Shown one piece after another: positions 15,974 through 23,773 of a stretch of 64,000 nucleotides of DNA. The stretch comes from Streptomyces sp. 549. GTDB lineage: Bacteria > Actinomycetota > Actinomycetes > Streptomycetales > Streptomycetaceae. The notes under the pieces are model-generated. The model was not told where the DNA came from. It made no database searches and was given only the letters and a program-made list of their open reading frames with translations. The position numbers and the translations under genes were made by a program. Position 1 is the first letter of the stretch. Each line of letters begins with the position of its first letter. The DNA lies in assembly GCF_030124175.1 (NCBI RefSeq), contig NZ_JASKMT010000017.1, positions 1 through 64,000 of the forward strand. Direction: 5' to 3'.

Positions 15974-16813
15974 ATGATGAACTCGCGCACCGCAGCAGCG
16001 ATCGTGGCCGCCGTGGGGACCTGCTCCCTCGCGCTGGCTGCGACCCCCGCCGGCGCCGCTCCGGCGGCCGACGACAACAAGGCGATGGTGTCCGTCTTCC
16101 ACGGCGTTCCCGGCCTGACTGTCGACGTCTACGCCAACGGCGACGAACTGCTGCCCGACTTCGAGCCCGGCACGCTCACCGACCCGCAGGCCCTCGACGC
16201 CGGCACCTACGACATCAAGATCTTCGAAGCCGGTGCCGACCCCGAGGGCGACCCTGCGATCGAGAAGGAGATCGAGGTTCCCGCCGGTGCGAACGCAACC
16301 GTCGCGGCCCACCTCAACGCGGACGGCGAGCCCCAGCTGACCGCCTTCGTCAACGACGTGTCCGACGTGCCCGCCGGCAAGTCGCGGCTGACCGTGCGGC
16401 ACGTGGCCGCCGCTCCGGCGGTGGACGTCCGCGCGGGCGGATCGCCGGTCTTCGAGGGACTGGAGAACCCGGACGAGGGCACCGGTGAGGTGGGCTCCGG
16501 CACCGTCGAGGCCGACGTCACGCTCGCCGGCACCGAGGACGTCGCGATCGGCCCGGCCGACCTCGACCTGAAGGAGGGCACCAGCAACGTCGTCTACGCC
16601 TGGGGCAGCGCCGAGGACGACAACCTGGAGCTGAAGGTCCAGTCGTTCAGCGGCATGCACTCCTCGCCCGAAGCCGTGCACGCGGGCGGCAACGGCGCGG
16701 CTGCCGGTGCCAACTCCTCCGACGCGTGGCTCGCCTGGAGCGCGGCCGGCGCGGTGGCCCTGGCCGGCGGAGTGCTGATCGTCCGCCGACGTGCCGCCGG
16801 ACAGCTCGGCTGA
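15974..16813 (+). CDS. Secreted, membrane-anchored DUF4397 protein
   Basis: A 279-residue surface protein. The signal peptide is about residues 1-33 (ending AATPAGAAPAA). The rest carries DUF4397-type repeats (VSVFHGVPGLTVDVYANGDE, RLTVRHVAAAPAVDVRAGG). A C-terminal helix (WSAAGAVALAGGVLIVRRR) with a basic end gives a sortase-substrate-like anchor, although I see no classical LPxTG motif. The class F sortase gene next door makes a covalent or membrane-bound surface protein likely. The start is the first of two near ATGs, after GAAGGGAA. Confidence 0.85.
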   Translation: MMNSRTAAAIVAAVGTCSLALAATPAGAAPAADDNKAMVSVFHGVPGLTVDVYANGDELLPDFEPGTLTDPQALDAGTYDIKIFEAGADPEGDPAIEKEIEVPAGANATVAAHLNADGEPQLTAFVNDVSDVPAGKSRLTVRHVAAAPAVDVRAGGSPVFEGLENPDEGTGEVGSGTVEADVTLAGTEDVAIGPADLDLKEGTSNVVYAWGSAEDDNLELKVQSFSGMHSSPEAVHAGGNGAAAGANSSDAWLAWSAAGAVALAGGVLIVRRRAAGQLG

Positions 16814-16954
16814 TCCGACGGCACGTCCGCGCCCGATCCGGTCGCCTCCCCCTCCCCGGCCGGGACCCCGAGCCCCGGCCGGGCCGGCCGTCCGGTCCAA
16901 GGCCCCGTCCCCCCGGACCGGACGACCCGACCGGTGAGCGCTTCCGCCCACCGG

Positions 16955-17052
16955 CACCTGCACGTCACCACCTGCACGTCACCACCTGCACGTCACCACC
17001 TGCACGTCACCACCTGCACGTCACCACCGGCACGTCACCACCGGCACGTCAC
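16955..17052 (+). repeat. Seven tandem copies of a 14-bp unit upstream of sortase
   Basis: CACCTGCACGTCAC is repeated at 16955, 16969, 16983, 16997 and 17011 exactly, then twice as CACCGGCACGTCAC (17025, 17039). The array ends 35 bases before the sortase start. Each unit contains CACGT. A 14-base period does not keep frame, so protein coding is unlikely. It may be a slippage product or an operator array. Confidence 0.9.
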
Positions 17053-17087
17053 CGCCGCACCGGCATCAGCAGACGAGGAGTTCGCCC

Positions 17088-17801
17088 ATGCGTCAGGTAC
17101 CGCGGGCCCGGTGGTTCACGGTGTGCGGTGCCGCCGTGGCCGCGGGGTTGGTGCTGCTGGTGGTCCTCCACCTCAACGACCCTGCGCCACCACCGGACTT
17201 CGGCGGCGGCTCGGCGTCCGCGCCGGTCCAGGACCGGTCCGGCCCCCGCACGCCGGACCGCGTCAGCGACGGCCCAGGCAGGGACGGGGGCCGGCCGCCG
17301 GAGAAGGGCGCGCGGGGCGGCGCTGACGCCCAGCCGCCGCGGGACGCGGCCCCCGCACCGGTCCGGCTGCGCATGGAACGGGTCGGCGTCACGGCGGGGA
17401 TCGTCCCGGTGGGCGTGGCGAAGGACGGCACCGCCGAGGTCCCCGCCGACCCGGCCGAGGCCGGCTGGTACCGCTTCGGCCCAGCGCCCGGCGACGCGGC
17501 CGGCTCGGCCGTCCTGGTCGGCCACGTCGACTCCGACACCGGTGAACTGGGCGCGTTGGCAGCCCTGTACGACGTCCGCGAGGGCGACGTGCTCACCGTG
17601 CGCCGCGACTCCGGAGAGCCGGTCGAGTACCGCGTGTCCACCCGGCGCACCGTGCCCAAGGACGAGCTACCGGCGGACGTGTTCCGCCGCGACGGCCCGC
17701 CCGTGCTGACGCTTGTCACCTGCGCCGCCCCCTACGACCCGGACCGCGGCGGATACCAGAACAACGTGGTGGTCACGGCGGTCCCGGCGGGACAGGACTG
17801 A
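17088..17801 (+). CDS. Class F sortase
   Basis: A 237-residue sortase with one N-terminal membrane helix (about residues 8-27), a Gly/Pro/Asp-rich spacer and the sortase barrel from about 90. The catalytic His is in VGHVDS, the Cys in LTLVTCAAPY, and the Arg in DPDRGGYQNN. This layout fits actinobacterial class F sortases. The family cleaves surface-protein sorting signals; the DUF4397 protein upstream is a likely client. ATG at 17088 follows GAGGAG. Confidence 0.9.
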   Translation: MRQVPRARWFTVCGAAVAAGLVLLVVLHLNDPAPPPDFGGGSASAPVQDRSGPRTPDRVSDGPGRDGGRPPEKGARGGADAQPPRDAAPAPVRLRMERVGVTAGIVPVGVAKDGTAEVPADPAEAGWYRFGPAPGDAAGSAVLVGHVDSDTGELGALAALYDVREGDVLTVRRDSGEPVEYRVSTRRTVPKDELPADVFRRDGPPVLTLVTCAAPYDPDRGGYQNNVVVTAVPAGQD

Positions 17802-17910
17802 GCGCCGGGCCCAGCGGCCCCGGCCGGCCGCTCGGCCGGCCGGCCCCCTACGTACCGTCAGCCGCCGGGGCGTTCAGCTCCTCGAACAGATACAGGTGAG
17901 GAGGTCGGCG

Positions 17911-18741
17911 GTGAGGCACATAGAGCCCGCGGAACTCAGCGAGTTGGCACTCGGTGGTGAGTCGGCCCAGGGGCCCACCGCCGAGCACCTGCACGCGTGC
18001 GCGCACTGCCGGACGGAACTGGCCGTGCTGCGCCGCGTCGTGCGGGCCGCCCGCACCGCCGCCCCCGAGGCGGACCGCCCCACCCCGCCGTCGCCCCGCG
18101 TCTGGCAGGGCATCGCCGCCGCGCTCTCCCACGATGCTGACGGCAGCCCGGACACGACCGACGCCGACCCGGACGCGACCGCTGCCGACACTCCCGGCGG
18201 TCCGGCCATGCCCGGTGGCCCGTCCGCTCGCTCGTCCGCCGGTCCGTCCGCTCGCCCTGCGGCAGCCGGTCCCGTTGCGGGGCAGCCGCGGCGCTCCCGG
18301 CGGCCGGCGCTGCTGGCCGCAGCCTGCCTTGCGGCGGGCGCCGTGCTGGGCGGCACCGCCACGCACCTGCTCGGCGGCGGCGATCCGGCGCCCGCCATGC
18401 AGGCGGGCCCGGACGTGACGCTCTCGCCGCTGCCCGCCGACCTGGACGCGGTCGGCACGGTACGGCTGGAACGGCTGTCCGACCCGTCCGCCCGGGAGGT
18501 GCGCATCCGTGTGGAGGGGCTGCCGCGCACCTCCGGCTTCTTCGAGGTGTGGCTGATGGACGCGGACGGCAAGAAGCTGATCTCGATCGGGGTGCTGCAC
18601 GGCGATGGCACGGCCTCGCTGCCGCTGCCGCCCGGTGTCGACATCGGCGAGTACTCGCAGGTCGACGTCTCCGACCAGCCCTACAACGGCAGCCCCGAGC
18701 ACTCGGGCAGGAGCCTCGTGCGCGGTGCGCTCGCCGGCTGA
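17911..18741 (+). CDS. RskA-type anti-sigma factor
   Basis: A 276-residue membrane protein: an N-terminal zinc-finger-like anti-sigma region (EHLHACAHCRTELAVLRRVV), a Pro/Gly/Ser-rich cytosolic linker, one membrane helix (about residues 130-150, LLAAACLAAGAVLGG) and an extracellular RskA domain (GLPRTSGFFEVWLMDADGKK to the end). It should hold an ECF sigma at the membrane until proteolysis. GTG at 17911 follows AGGTGAGGAGG. No sigma gene is adjacent; the nearest is the ECF gene at 14027, with three genes between. Confidence 0.85.
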   Translation: MRHIEPAELSELALGGESAQGPTAEHLHACAHCRTELAVLRRVVRAARTAAPEADRPTPPSPRVWQGIAAALSHDADGSPDTTDADPDATAADTPGGPAMPGGPSARSSAGPSARPAAAGPVAGQPRRSRRPALLAAACLAAGAVLGGTATHLLGGGDPAPAMQAGPDVTLSPLPADLDAVGTVRLERLSDPSAREVRIRVEGLPRTSGFFEVWLMDADGKKLISIGVLHGDGTASLPLPPGVDIGEYSQVDVSDQPYNGSPEHSGRSLVRGALAG

Positions 18742-19027
18742 CCGCGTACCGGTCGCGCTTCCGCCCGGCCCCACCCCCGCCCGCATCTCGCCCCCTCACT
18801 GTGGCGTTGTGGGCGCGCTTCCGCACGCCCCCGCCAGTGCTCCGATCCGCCCCGTGCTGCTCGGCGCGGCGCGGTCCGGCGGTGGGCTTATCGGGTGACT
18901 TGACGGTATGGCGACGACACCTTGGGCGGCGGCTGCCCGCATCGTCGTCGTCGGGAAGGCAGTCCGGTGCCGCATCGGGCGCACTCGCTTTCCCTTCGCC
19001 TGGACGTTCGACAAGGAGACATGGCCC

Positions 19028-19426
19028 ATGTTGAAGAACCGGAAGATCGCCGCCGCCCTCGCCTCGGGTGCGCTCGCCGCCGGCCTGCTCGCCGCCACGC
19101 CGGCGATCGCGATGGACGAGGAGCCGGCAGAGGTGCAGGCCGCCGCGGCGCAGACCGAGGTCCAGGAGGAGGCCCAGACCCTGGCCCACCCCCGCTACGC
19201 GTACGGCAAGGTCGTCGCGCGCAGCGGCGTCAAGATCCGCGCCAAGGCCACCACCGCCTCCTACGCGCTCGGCGGCTTCAACCACGGTGCCCACGTCAAG
19301 CTGGCCTGCAAGGTCAAGGGCCAGTGGGTCCACGGCAACCAGATCTGGTACAAGCTGGCCGACCGCAAGGGCTGGGTCACCGCCCGCTACGTCAAGAACC
19401 TGAAGCACGTCAACTACTGCCGCTGA
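19028..19426 (+). CDS. Secreted SH3-domain protein
   Basis: A 132-residue protein with a signal peptide (about 1-29, ending AATPAIA), a short acidic, Glu/Ala-rich stretch and a bacterial SH3 domain (GVKIRAKATTASYALGGFNH, then WYKLADRKGWVTARYV). Such proteins are abundant in Streptomyces secretomes and may bind the cell wall. The ATG at 19028 was chosen over the out-of-frame ATG at 19021; AAGGAGA precedes both. Confidence 0.85.
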   Translation: MLKNRKIAAALASGALAAGLLAATPAIAMDEEPAEVQAAAAQTEVQEEAQTLAHPRYAYGKVVARSGVKIRAKATTASYALGGFNHGAHVKLACKVKGQWVHGNQIWYKLADRKGWVTARYVKNLKHVNYCR

Positions 19427-19730
19427 CCCGGCAGCGGCGACGGCCGCACGCCGTCGCCCCCCGCGGGTCCCGGAGCTCGGGCGGCACCCGCATGACCCTC
19501 ACACCGAAGTGAACGCAGCACCCGCTCCACCGCAGCACCCGCTCCACCGCAGTACCCGCAGTGCGGCAGCTCCCGGCCCCACCAGGCCGGGAGCACGCCG
19601 CGTTCCGGGGCCGGCGGTCGCGGGGGATGACCGCGGACGGGGGCGCCCCGGCCGGAGGGCCGGGGCGGCCGGAAAGTAAAGTCGGGCTTCCGTTCCGCCC
19701 CCCGCGCCCCCTGAACCAGAGGTACCGGAG
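19427..19730. other. Intergenic region before the cobL block
   Basis: 304 bases. CGCAGCACCCGCTCCAC occurs twice in tandem (19514, 19531), with a degenerate third copy. A 9-bp GC hairpin (19645-19666) lies 65 bases before cobL and may end upstream transcription. I looked for a cobalamin riboswitch here and did not find one. Confidence 0.55.
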
Positions 19731-21032
19731 TTGAGCCCCGCACCCCCCGCGCCGCAGACCGGCGGCCCGGCCGGGCCCGCCGCGCACCCGGTGACCGTCG
19801 TCGGCATCGGCGCCGACGGATGGGCCGGACTGCCGGCCCGTTCCCGTCAGGCCCTGCTCGACGCCGAGGTGCTCGTCGGAGGCCCCCGGCAACTGGACCT
19901 GCTGCCCGCCGACTGTGCGGGCGAACGCCTCACCTGGCCCGTCCCGCTGCGACCGGCCGTGCCCGGCCTGATCGCCTCCCGCGAGGGCCGCCGCATCGCC
20001 GTCCTGGCCAGCGGCGACCCCATGTTCCACGGCATCGGCCGCACCCTCGCGGAGACGATCGGCGCCGACCGGCTGCACGTCCTGCCGCACCCCTCGTCGG
20101 TCTCGCTCGCCTGTGCCCGCCTGGGCTGGCCGGTGGAGACGACCGCCGTCGTGACGCTCGTCGGCCGCCCGCTCGCCGGGCTGGCCTCCGCACTGCACGA
20201 CGGCTGCCGGGTGCTGGTCCTCAGCGCCGGCCGCGACACCCCGACCCAGGTCGCGGGCCTGCTGCGGGAACGCGGCTTCGGGCCGAGCCGCCTGCGGGTC
20301 CTGGAGCAACTGGGCGCCGGCCGCGAGCAGGCCATCGAGGGAACCGCCGACACCTGGGACGCGCCGCCCGGCGACCCGCTCAACGTCGTCGCCGTCGACT
20401 GCCGCCAGGCCCCCGGCGCGCTGCGGCTGCCCGTCGTCCCCGGCCTGCCCGACGAGGCCTACGAGCACGACGGCCAGCTCACCAAGCGGCACGTGCGGGC
20501 CGCCACCCTCGCCGCGCTCGCCCCGACCCCCGGCGAGCTGCTGTGGGACGTCGGCGGCGGTTCCGGCTCGATCGCCGTCGAGTGGCTGCGCGCCCACCCC
20601 TCCTGCCGGGCGGTGACCGTCGAACGCGACCCGGTCCGCGCCGCCCGCATCACCCGCAACGCCGAGACGCTCGGCGTGCCCGGCCTGCGCGTGGTGACCG
20701 GCCGCGCCCCGCAGGCCCTCGACGGGCTGCCCACGCCCGACGCCGTGTTCATCGGCGGCGGCCTGACCGCGCCCGGCCTGCTCGACGCCTGCTGGGCGGC
20801 GCTGCGGCCCGGCGGCCGACTCGTCGCCAACACCGTCACCCTGGAGTCGGAGGCGCTGCTCACCGAGCGCTACCGCGTCCACGGCGGTGAACTCGTCCGG
20901 CTGGCGGTGGCCCATGCCAAGCCGGTGGGCGGCTTCACCGGCTGGCGCCAGGCCATGCCGGTAACCCAGTGGGCCGCCGAGAAGCCCGCCTCGGGCGGCG
21001 CGAAGCCCGCGCCAACTGACTGCGAAGACTGA
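19731..21032 (+). CDS. cobL: Precorrin-6Y C5,15-methyltransferase (CbiE-CbiT fusion)
   Basis: A 433-residue two-domain enzyme of corrin ring synthesis. The N-terminal CbiE half (about 20-225) starts VTVVGIGADGWAGL. The C-terminal CbiT half (about 240-420) has the SAM motif LLWDVGGGSGSIAVEW. It methylates C5 and C15 and decarboxylates the C12 side chain. The TTG start at 19731 is tentative; GTG at 19790 would leave out the first 20 low-complexity residues. cobM follows by 16 bases. Confidence 0.92.
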   Translation: MSPAPPAPQTGGPAGPAAHPVTVVGIGADGWAGLPARSRQALLDAEVLVGGPRQLDLLPADCAGERLTWPVPLRPAVPGLIASREGRRIAVLASGDPMFHGIGRTLAETIGADRLHVLPHPSSVSLACARLGWPVETTAVVTLVGRPLAGLASALHDGCRVLVLSAGRDTPTQVAGLLRERGFGPSRLRVLEQLGAGREQAIEGTADTWDAPPGDPLNVVAVDCRQAPGALRLPVVPGLPDEAYEHDGQLTKRHVRAATLAALAPTPGELLWDVGGGSGSIAVEWLRAHPSCRAVTVERDPVRAARITRNAETLGVPGLRVVTGRAPQALDGLPTPDAVFIGGGLTAPGLLDACWAALRPGGRLVANTVTLESEALLTERYRVHGGELVRLAVAHAKPVGGFTGWRQAMPVTQWAAEKPASGGAKPAPTDCED

Positions 21033-21048
21033 CGAAGGACGAAGGACG

Positions 21049-21840
21049 ATGACGGTCTACTTCATCGGTGCAGGTCCCGGCGCCGCCGACCTGATCACCG
21101 TGCGCGGCGCACGTACCCTCGCCGCCTGCCCGGTGTGCCTGTACGCGGGCAGCCTGGTGCCGCGGGAACTGCTCGCCGAGTGCCCGCCGGACGCACGGCT
21201 GGTGGACACCGCGCAGCTCAACCTCGACCAGATCACCGAGGAACTGGTCGCCGCGCACCGCGCCGGCCAGGACGTGGCGCGGCTGCACTCCGGCGACCCG
21301 TCCGTCTTCAGCGCCGTCGCCGAGCAGATGCGGCGGCTCGACGCCGCCGGGGTGCCGTACGAGGTGGTGCCGGGCGTGCCCGCGTTCGCCGCCGCCGCTG
21401 CCGCACTCAAGCGGGAACTGACCGTGCCGACCGTCGGCCAGACCGTCATCCTGACCCGCATCGCCCAGCAGGCAACCGCCATGCCCGACGGCGAGGACCT
21501 GGCCACGCTCGGCCGCAGCCGCGCGCTGCTGGTGCTTCACCTGGCCGCCCGGTACGTCGACCGCGTGGTGGACGAACTGCTGCCGCACTACGGCGCCGAC
21601 TGCCCGGCGGCGGTCGTCGCCATGGCCAGCCGCCCGGACGAGGTGGTACTGCGCGGCACCCTGGACACCATCGCCGCCCTCACCAAGGACGCAGGCATCA
21701 CCCGCACCGCGGTCATCATGGTCGGCCGCACCCTTGGCGCCGAGCAGTTCCGCGACAGCCACCTCTACTCCGCCGACCGCGACCGCCCGCACGCGACGTG
21801 CGAGGGGACGGACGGCGAGGCGCGTGGGGACGTCGGGTAG
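21049..21840 (+). CDS. cobM: Precorrin-4 C11-methyltransferase
   Basis: A 263-residue SAM-dependent enzyme of the uroporphyrin-III/corrin methyltransferase fold. It opens with YFIGAGPGAADLITVRG and has RLHSGDPSVFSAV and YEVVPGVPAFAAAAA, diagnostic for CobM/CbiF. It adds the methyl group at C11. The length is normal and the ATG follows GACGAAGGACGAAGGACG. Co-transcribed with cobL. Confidence 0.93.
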   Translation: MTVYFIGAGPGAADLITVRGARTLAACPVCLYAGSLVPRELLAECPPDARLVDTAQLNLDQITEELVAAHRAGQDVARLHSGDPSVFSAVAEQMRRLDAAGVPYEVVPGVPAFAAAAAALKRELTVPTVGQTVILTRIAQQATAMPDGEDLATLGRSRALLVLHLAARYVDRVVDELLPHYGADCPAAVVAMASRPDEVVLRGTLDTIAALTKDAGITRTAVIMVGRTLGAEQFRDSHLYSADRDRPHATCEGTDGEARGDVG

Positions 21841-21943
21841 CGGATCGTGACGGGGCTTACGTGGGCGTTGCGTGGGGAGTCCGCCCCTGAGGGCGGGATG
21901 CGCTGAGCGGACACCTGGGTACAAGAGAAAGGGCTCCGCAAGC

Positions 21944-22303
21944 TCATTCCGTCTGCTTCGGGTGTCCTCGGCTCGCCAGCTTGACCCAGCAGATCCGCTT
22001 CTCTGCGTCCAGCAGATACCAGACCCGGCCGCCGTTGAGCACCTCGAGCTGCCACTGCGGCAGTTCACGACCTGCGTGCACGCCCGTCGCCAGCTCCCGC
22101 TTCAACCGGAAGTGTCGGCTCGTGGGCCCCTCGGAGCGGCACCCCGCGTTCTGGCGCATCTGAATCCAGGCCCAGTGGGTGTTCCCGGGTTCCTGAGCGC
22201 AGAGATCCTGCCACCCTTTGATCGCCTCGTTCGTCGAATAGCGAACATCGAACTCGTCTCCGACTGCCGGAGGGGCGACGGAATCCCCCCGCTTCGGCGT
22301 CAC
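21944..22303 (-). CDS. Putative toxin of a Phd-like toxin-antitoxin pair
   Basis: A 119-residue protein rich in Trp, Arg and Lys, with TNEAIKGWQDLCAQEPGNT, WQLEVLNGGRVWYLLD and KRICWVKLASRGHPKQTE. The shape (small, basic, strand-rich C-terminus with VWYLLD) is like RelE/HigB-type toxins, but I cannot name a family firmly. It follows the Phd-like gene by 12 bases on the same strand, antitoxin first. Function as a toxin is inference. Confidence 0.6.
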   Translation of the reverse strand: MTPKRGDSVAPPAVGDEFDVRYSTNEAIKGWQDLCAQEPGNTHWAWIQMRQNAGCRSEGPTSRHFRLKRELATGVHAGRELPQWQLEVLNGGRVWYLLDAEKRICWVKLASRGHPKQTE

Positions 22304-22315
22304 TCGGCGACTGCC

Positions 22316-22804
22316 TTACTTGGCATCGGCAGGCGGTTCGTCCACAGGGCCAAAGTCGTCCTCCACGGGTTCTTGCAGCTTCTGGCGAAGCGCCGGATCG
22401 GAGTAGATCTCGGCCGTAGCCTTCCACGAAGAGATCAGAGGCGCCAAAGGCCCAACGGTGCCCAGGTCAGAGGCCGCTCGGGCGGTGTCCACGAACTCGA
22501 CCAGGAACTCCCGGACGGCGTCCTCCGGCAGGAAGCGCACCCAGGGAAACGCCTCCGGGAAGACGCGGGTGAGCAGGTCCACCGCGCTCGGGTCAGCCTT
22601 CATCATCGCGACGAAGAGCCTGGTGGTGGAGTCGACGACCTCGGTCGCCTGGTCGGCTCGCTCCGCCGTCGTCAGGTACAGGTCGTCCTCGCCGCGGCGG
22701 TGCAGGCGCATCCCCTGACGGGCGGATCCCTGCATGCGGGCGACCGTGTCCTTCGGCTTCTGGATGAGCTCGGAGAAATTCGCTTCAGCATGCGTGGCGG
22801 TCAT
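22316..22804 (-). CDS. Phd-like antitoxin (prevent-host-death family)
   Basis: A 162-residue protein. The N-terminal 50 residues look like the Phd/YefM DNA-binding fold (EANFSELIQKPKDTVARM, then GMRLHRRGEDDLYLTT). The long acidic, helical C-terminal part (about 60-160) is more than a minimal antitoxin needs and may bind the downstream product. It starts at 22804 and leads the two-gene operon. Confidence 0.68.
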   Translation of the reverse strand: MTATHAEANFSELIQKPKDTVARMQGSARQGMRLHRRGEDDLYLTTAERADQATEVVDSTTRLFVAMMKADPSAVDLLTRVFPEAFPWVRFLPEDAVREFLVEFVDTARAASDLGTVGPLAPLISSWKATAEIYSDPALRQKLQEPVEDDFGPVDEPPADAK

Positions 22805-22879
22805 GACTTCAAATCTACTTCAAAAGTCCGGGCGATGCACCGTCGCGAAGCCGCCGACCTCGTGCGTCAACGCGGTGCT

Positions 22880-23062
22880 GTGCCGTGCGGCCCCTGGGAC
22901 CCGCGCGGCTCTCGGGGGCGGCGCGGCCCACGACGGTGCCGGCGCGGTCGATGCAGATGACGTCCGCCGTCATGGATGCGTCGAGTAGGACGGTGCCAGC
23001 GCCTCGTCGCGTGCGGTGGCGGCGACCAGGTCGCCGAGCGGGACCCCGGCGGCGGCGCACAG
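22880..23062 (-). pseudogene. Decayed duplicate of the cbiD 3' end
   Basis: This stretch repeats the last part of cbiD in the same orientation. 22930-22964 equals 23811-23845 (35 of 35 bases) and 23013-23062 equals 23892-23941 (50 of 50). Between the blocks the two copies differ in length by 2 bases (48 against 46), which shifts the frame and brings in a stop. The rest of cbiD is absent, so it is a fragment. It lies on the other side of the GNAT gene from the intact cbiD. Confidence 0.88.
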
Positions 23063-23243
23063 GGGCGCCGAGCTGGGCGGGGTGGACGGATTGGGCCGCC
23101 CACCGTTGGCCATCGCTCATGTGAAGGAGGACCTACCTGCATCGTAACCCGGCCCCCGGAGGGTTTGGATCGGCTCAGGTCTACCCGGGCAGTGCGCTTG
23201 CGAACTGGCCTCGCCCTGCCGGCCCAGCCCGGCGAGGACCTTG

Positions 23244-23711
23244 TCAGGTTGTGGTGCCGCCGAGCTGGTGCTCTCCGATGTAGCGCCGGAAGCCGTGCGC
23301 CAGGAACCGGAATCCACAGGACTCGTAGAACGAGTGCACGTACGCGTCATCGGCTGCCAGCAACTGAACCTTGTAACAACCGGCTGATTCGCCGAGGCGT
23401 ACAGCCGTCTCCATCAGCCGTTGTCCGATTCCTTGCCGCTGGCGGGATCGTGCGACCACGACGTTCTCGACGAAGAGGATTGATCGGCCGCCACGAGTGA
23501 GGTTCGGCAGGACCATGCAGTCCGCAGTGCCGACGACAGTCCCGTCCAGCTCTGCGACCAGTACGGTTCGGCCGCGCTGGGCGGAGATCTCCGCCCAGAG
23601 GGCATCGGCCGACTCCTGTGGCAGGGACGGATCGTCCGGGTTCAGTTCGCTGAAGAGGGCAAGCAGAGACGGCAGATCTGTCGCGTCAGCCGACCGCACG
23701 GTGATCCTCAT
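23244..23711 (-). CDS. GNAT N-acetyltransferase
   Basis: A 155-residue acetyltransferase of the GNAT fold, with strand VENVVVARSRQRQGIGQRLM (acetyl-CoA loop RQRQGIG) near residue 95 and SFYESCGFRFLAHGFRRY near the C-terminus. The substrate is unknown. The ATG at 23711 gives the normal N-terminus (RITVRSADATDLPSL). It sits between the cbiD fragment and intact cbiD, on the same strand, and is probably an insertion. Confidence 0.88.
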   Translation of the reverse strand: MRITVRSADATDLPSLLALFSELNPDDPSLPQESADALWAEISAQRGRTVLVAELDGTVVGTADCMVLPNLTRGGRSILFVENVVVARSRQRQGIGQRLMETAVRLGESAGCYKVQLLAADDAYVHSFYESCGFRFLAHGFRRYIGEHQLGGTTT

Positions 23712-23773
23712 GGACCGAATCGTAGGACGAGACCCTTCCGGGGCGGGCAGAGGGCTGTCGAGATCGCCCCAGG

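Noticed and set aside
16955..17052. CRISPR-like array
   Set aside because: Units are directly abutting with no spacers, so it is a plain tandem repeat.
16934..17326. Open frame translating the 14-bp repeat as HLHVTTCTSPPAR units
   Set aside because: It overlaps the sortase start in another frame and has no ribosome site; the repeat is better read as DNA.
22815..23120. Minus-strand frame over the cbiD fragment
   Set aside because: It is translated from the decayed duplicate, partly out of the cbiD frame; not an independent gene.
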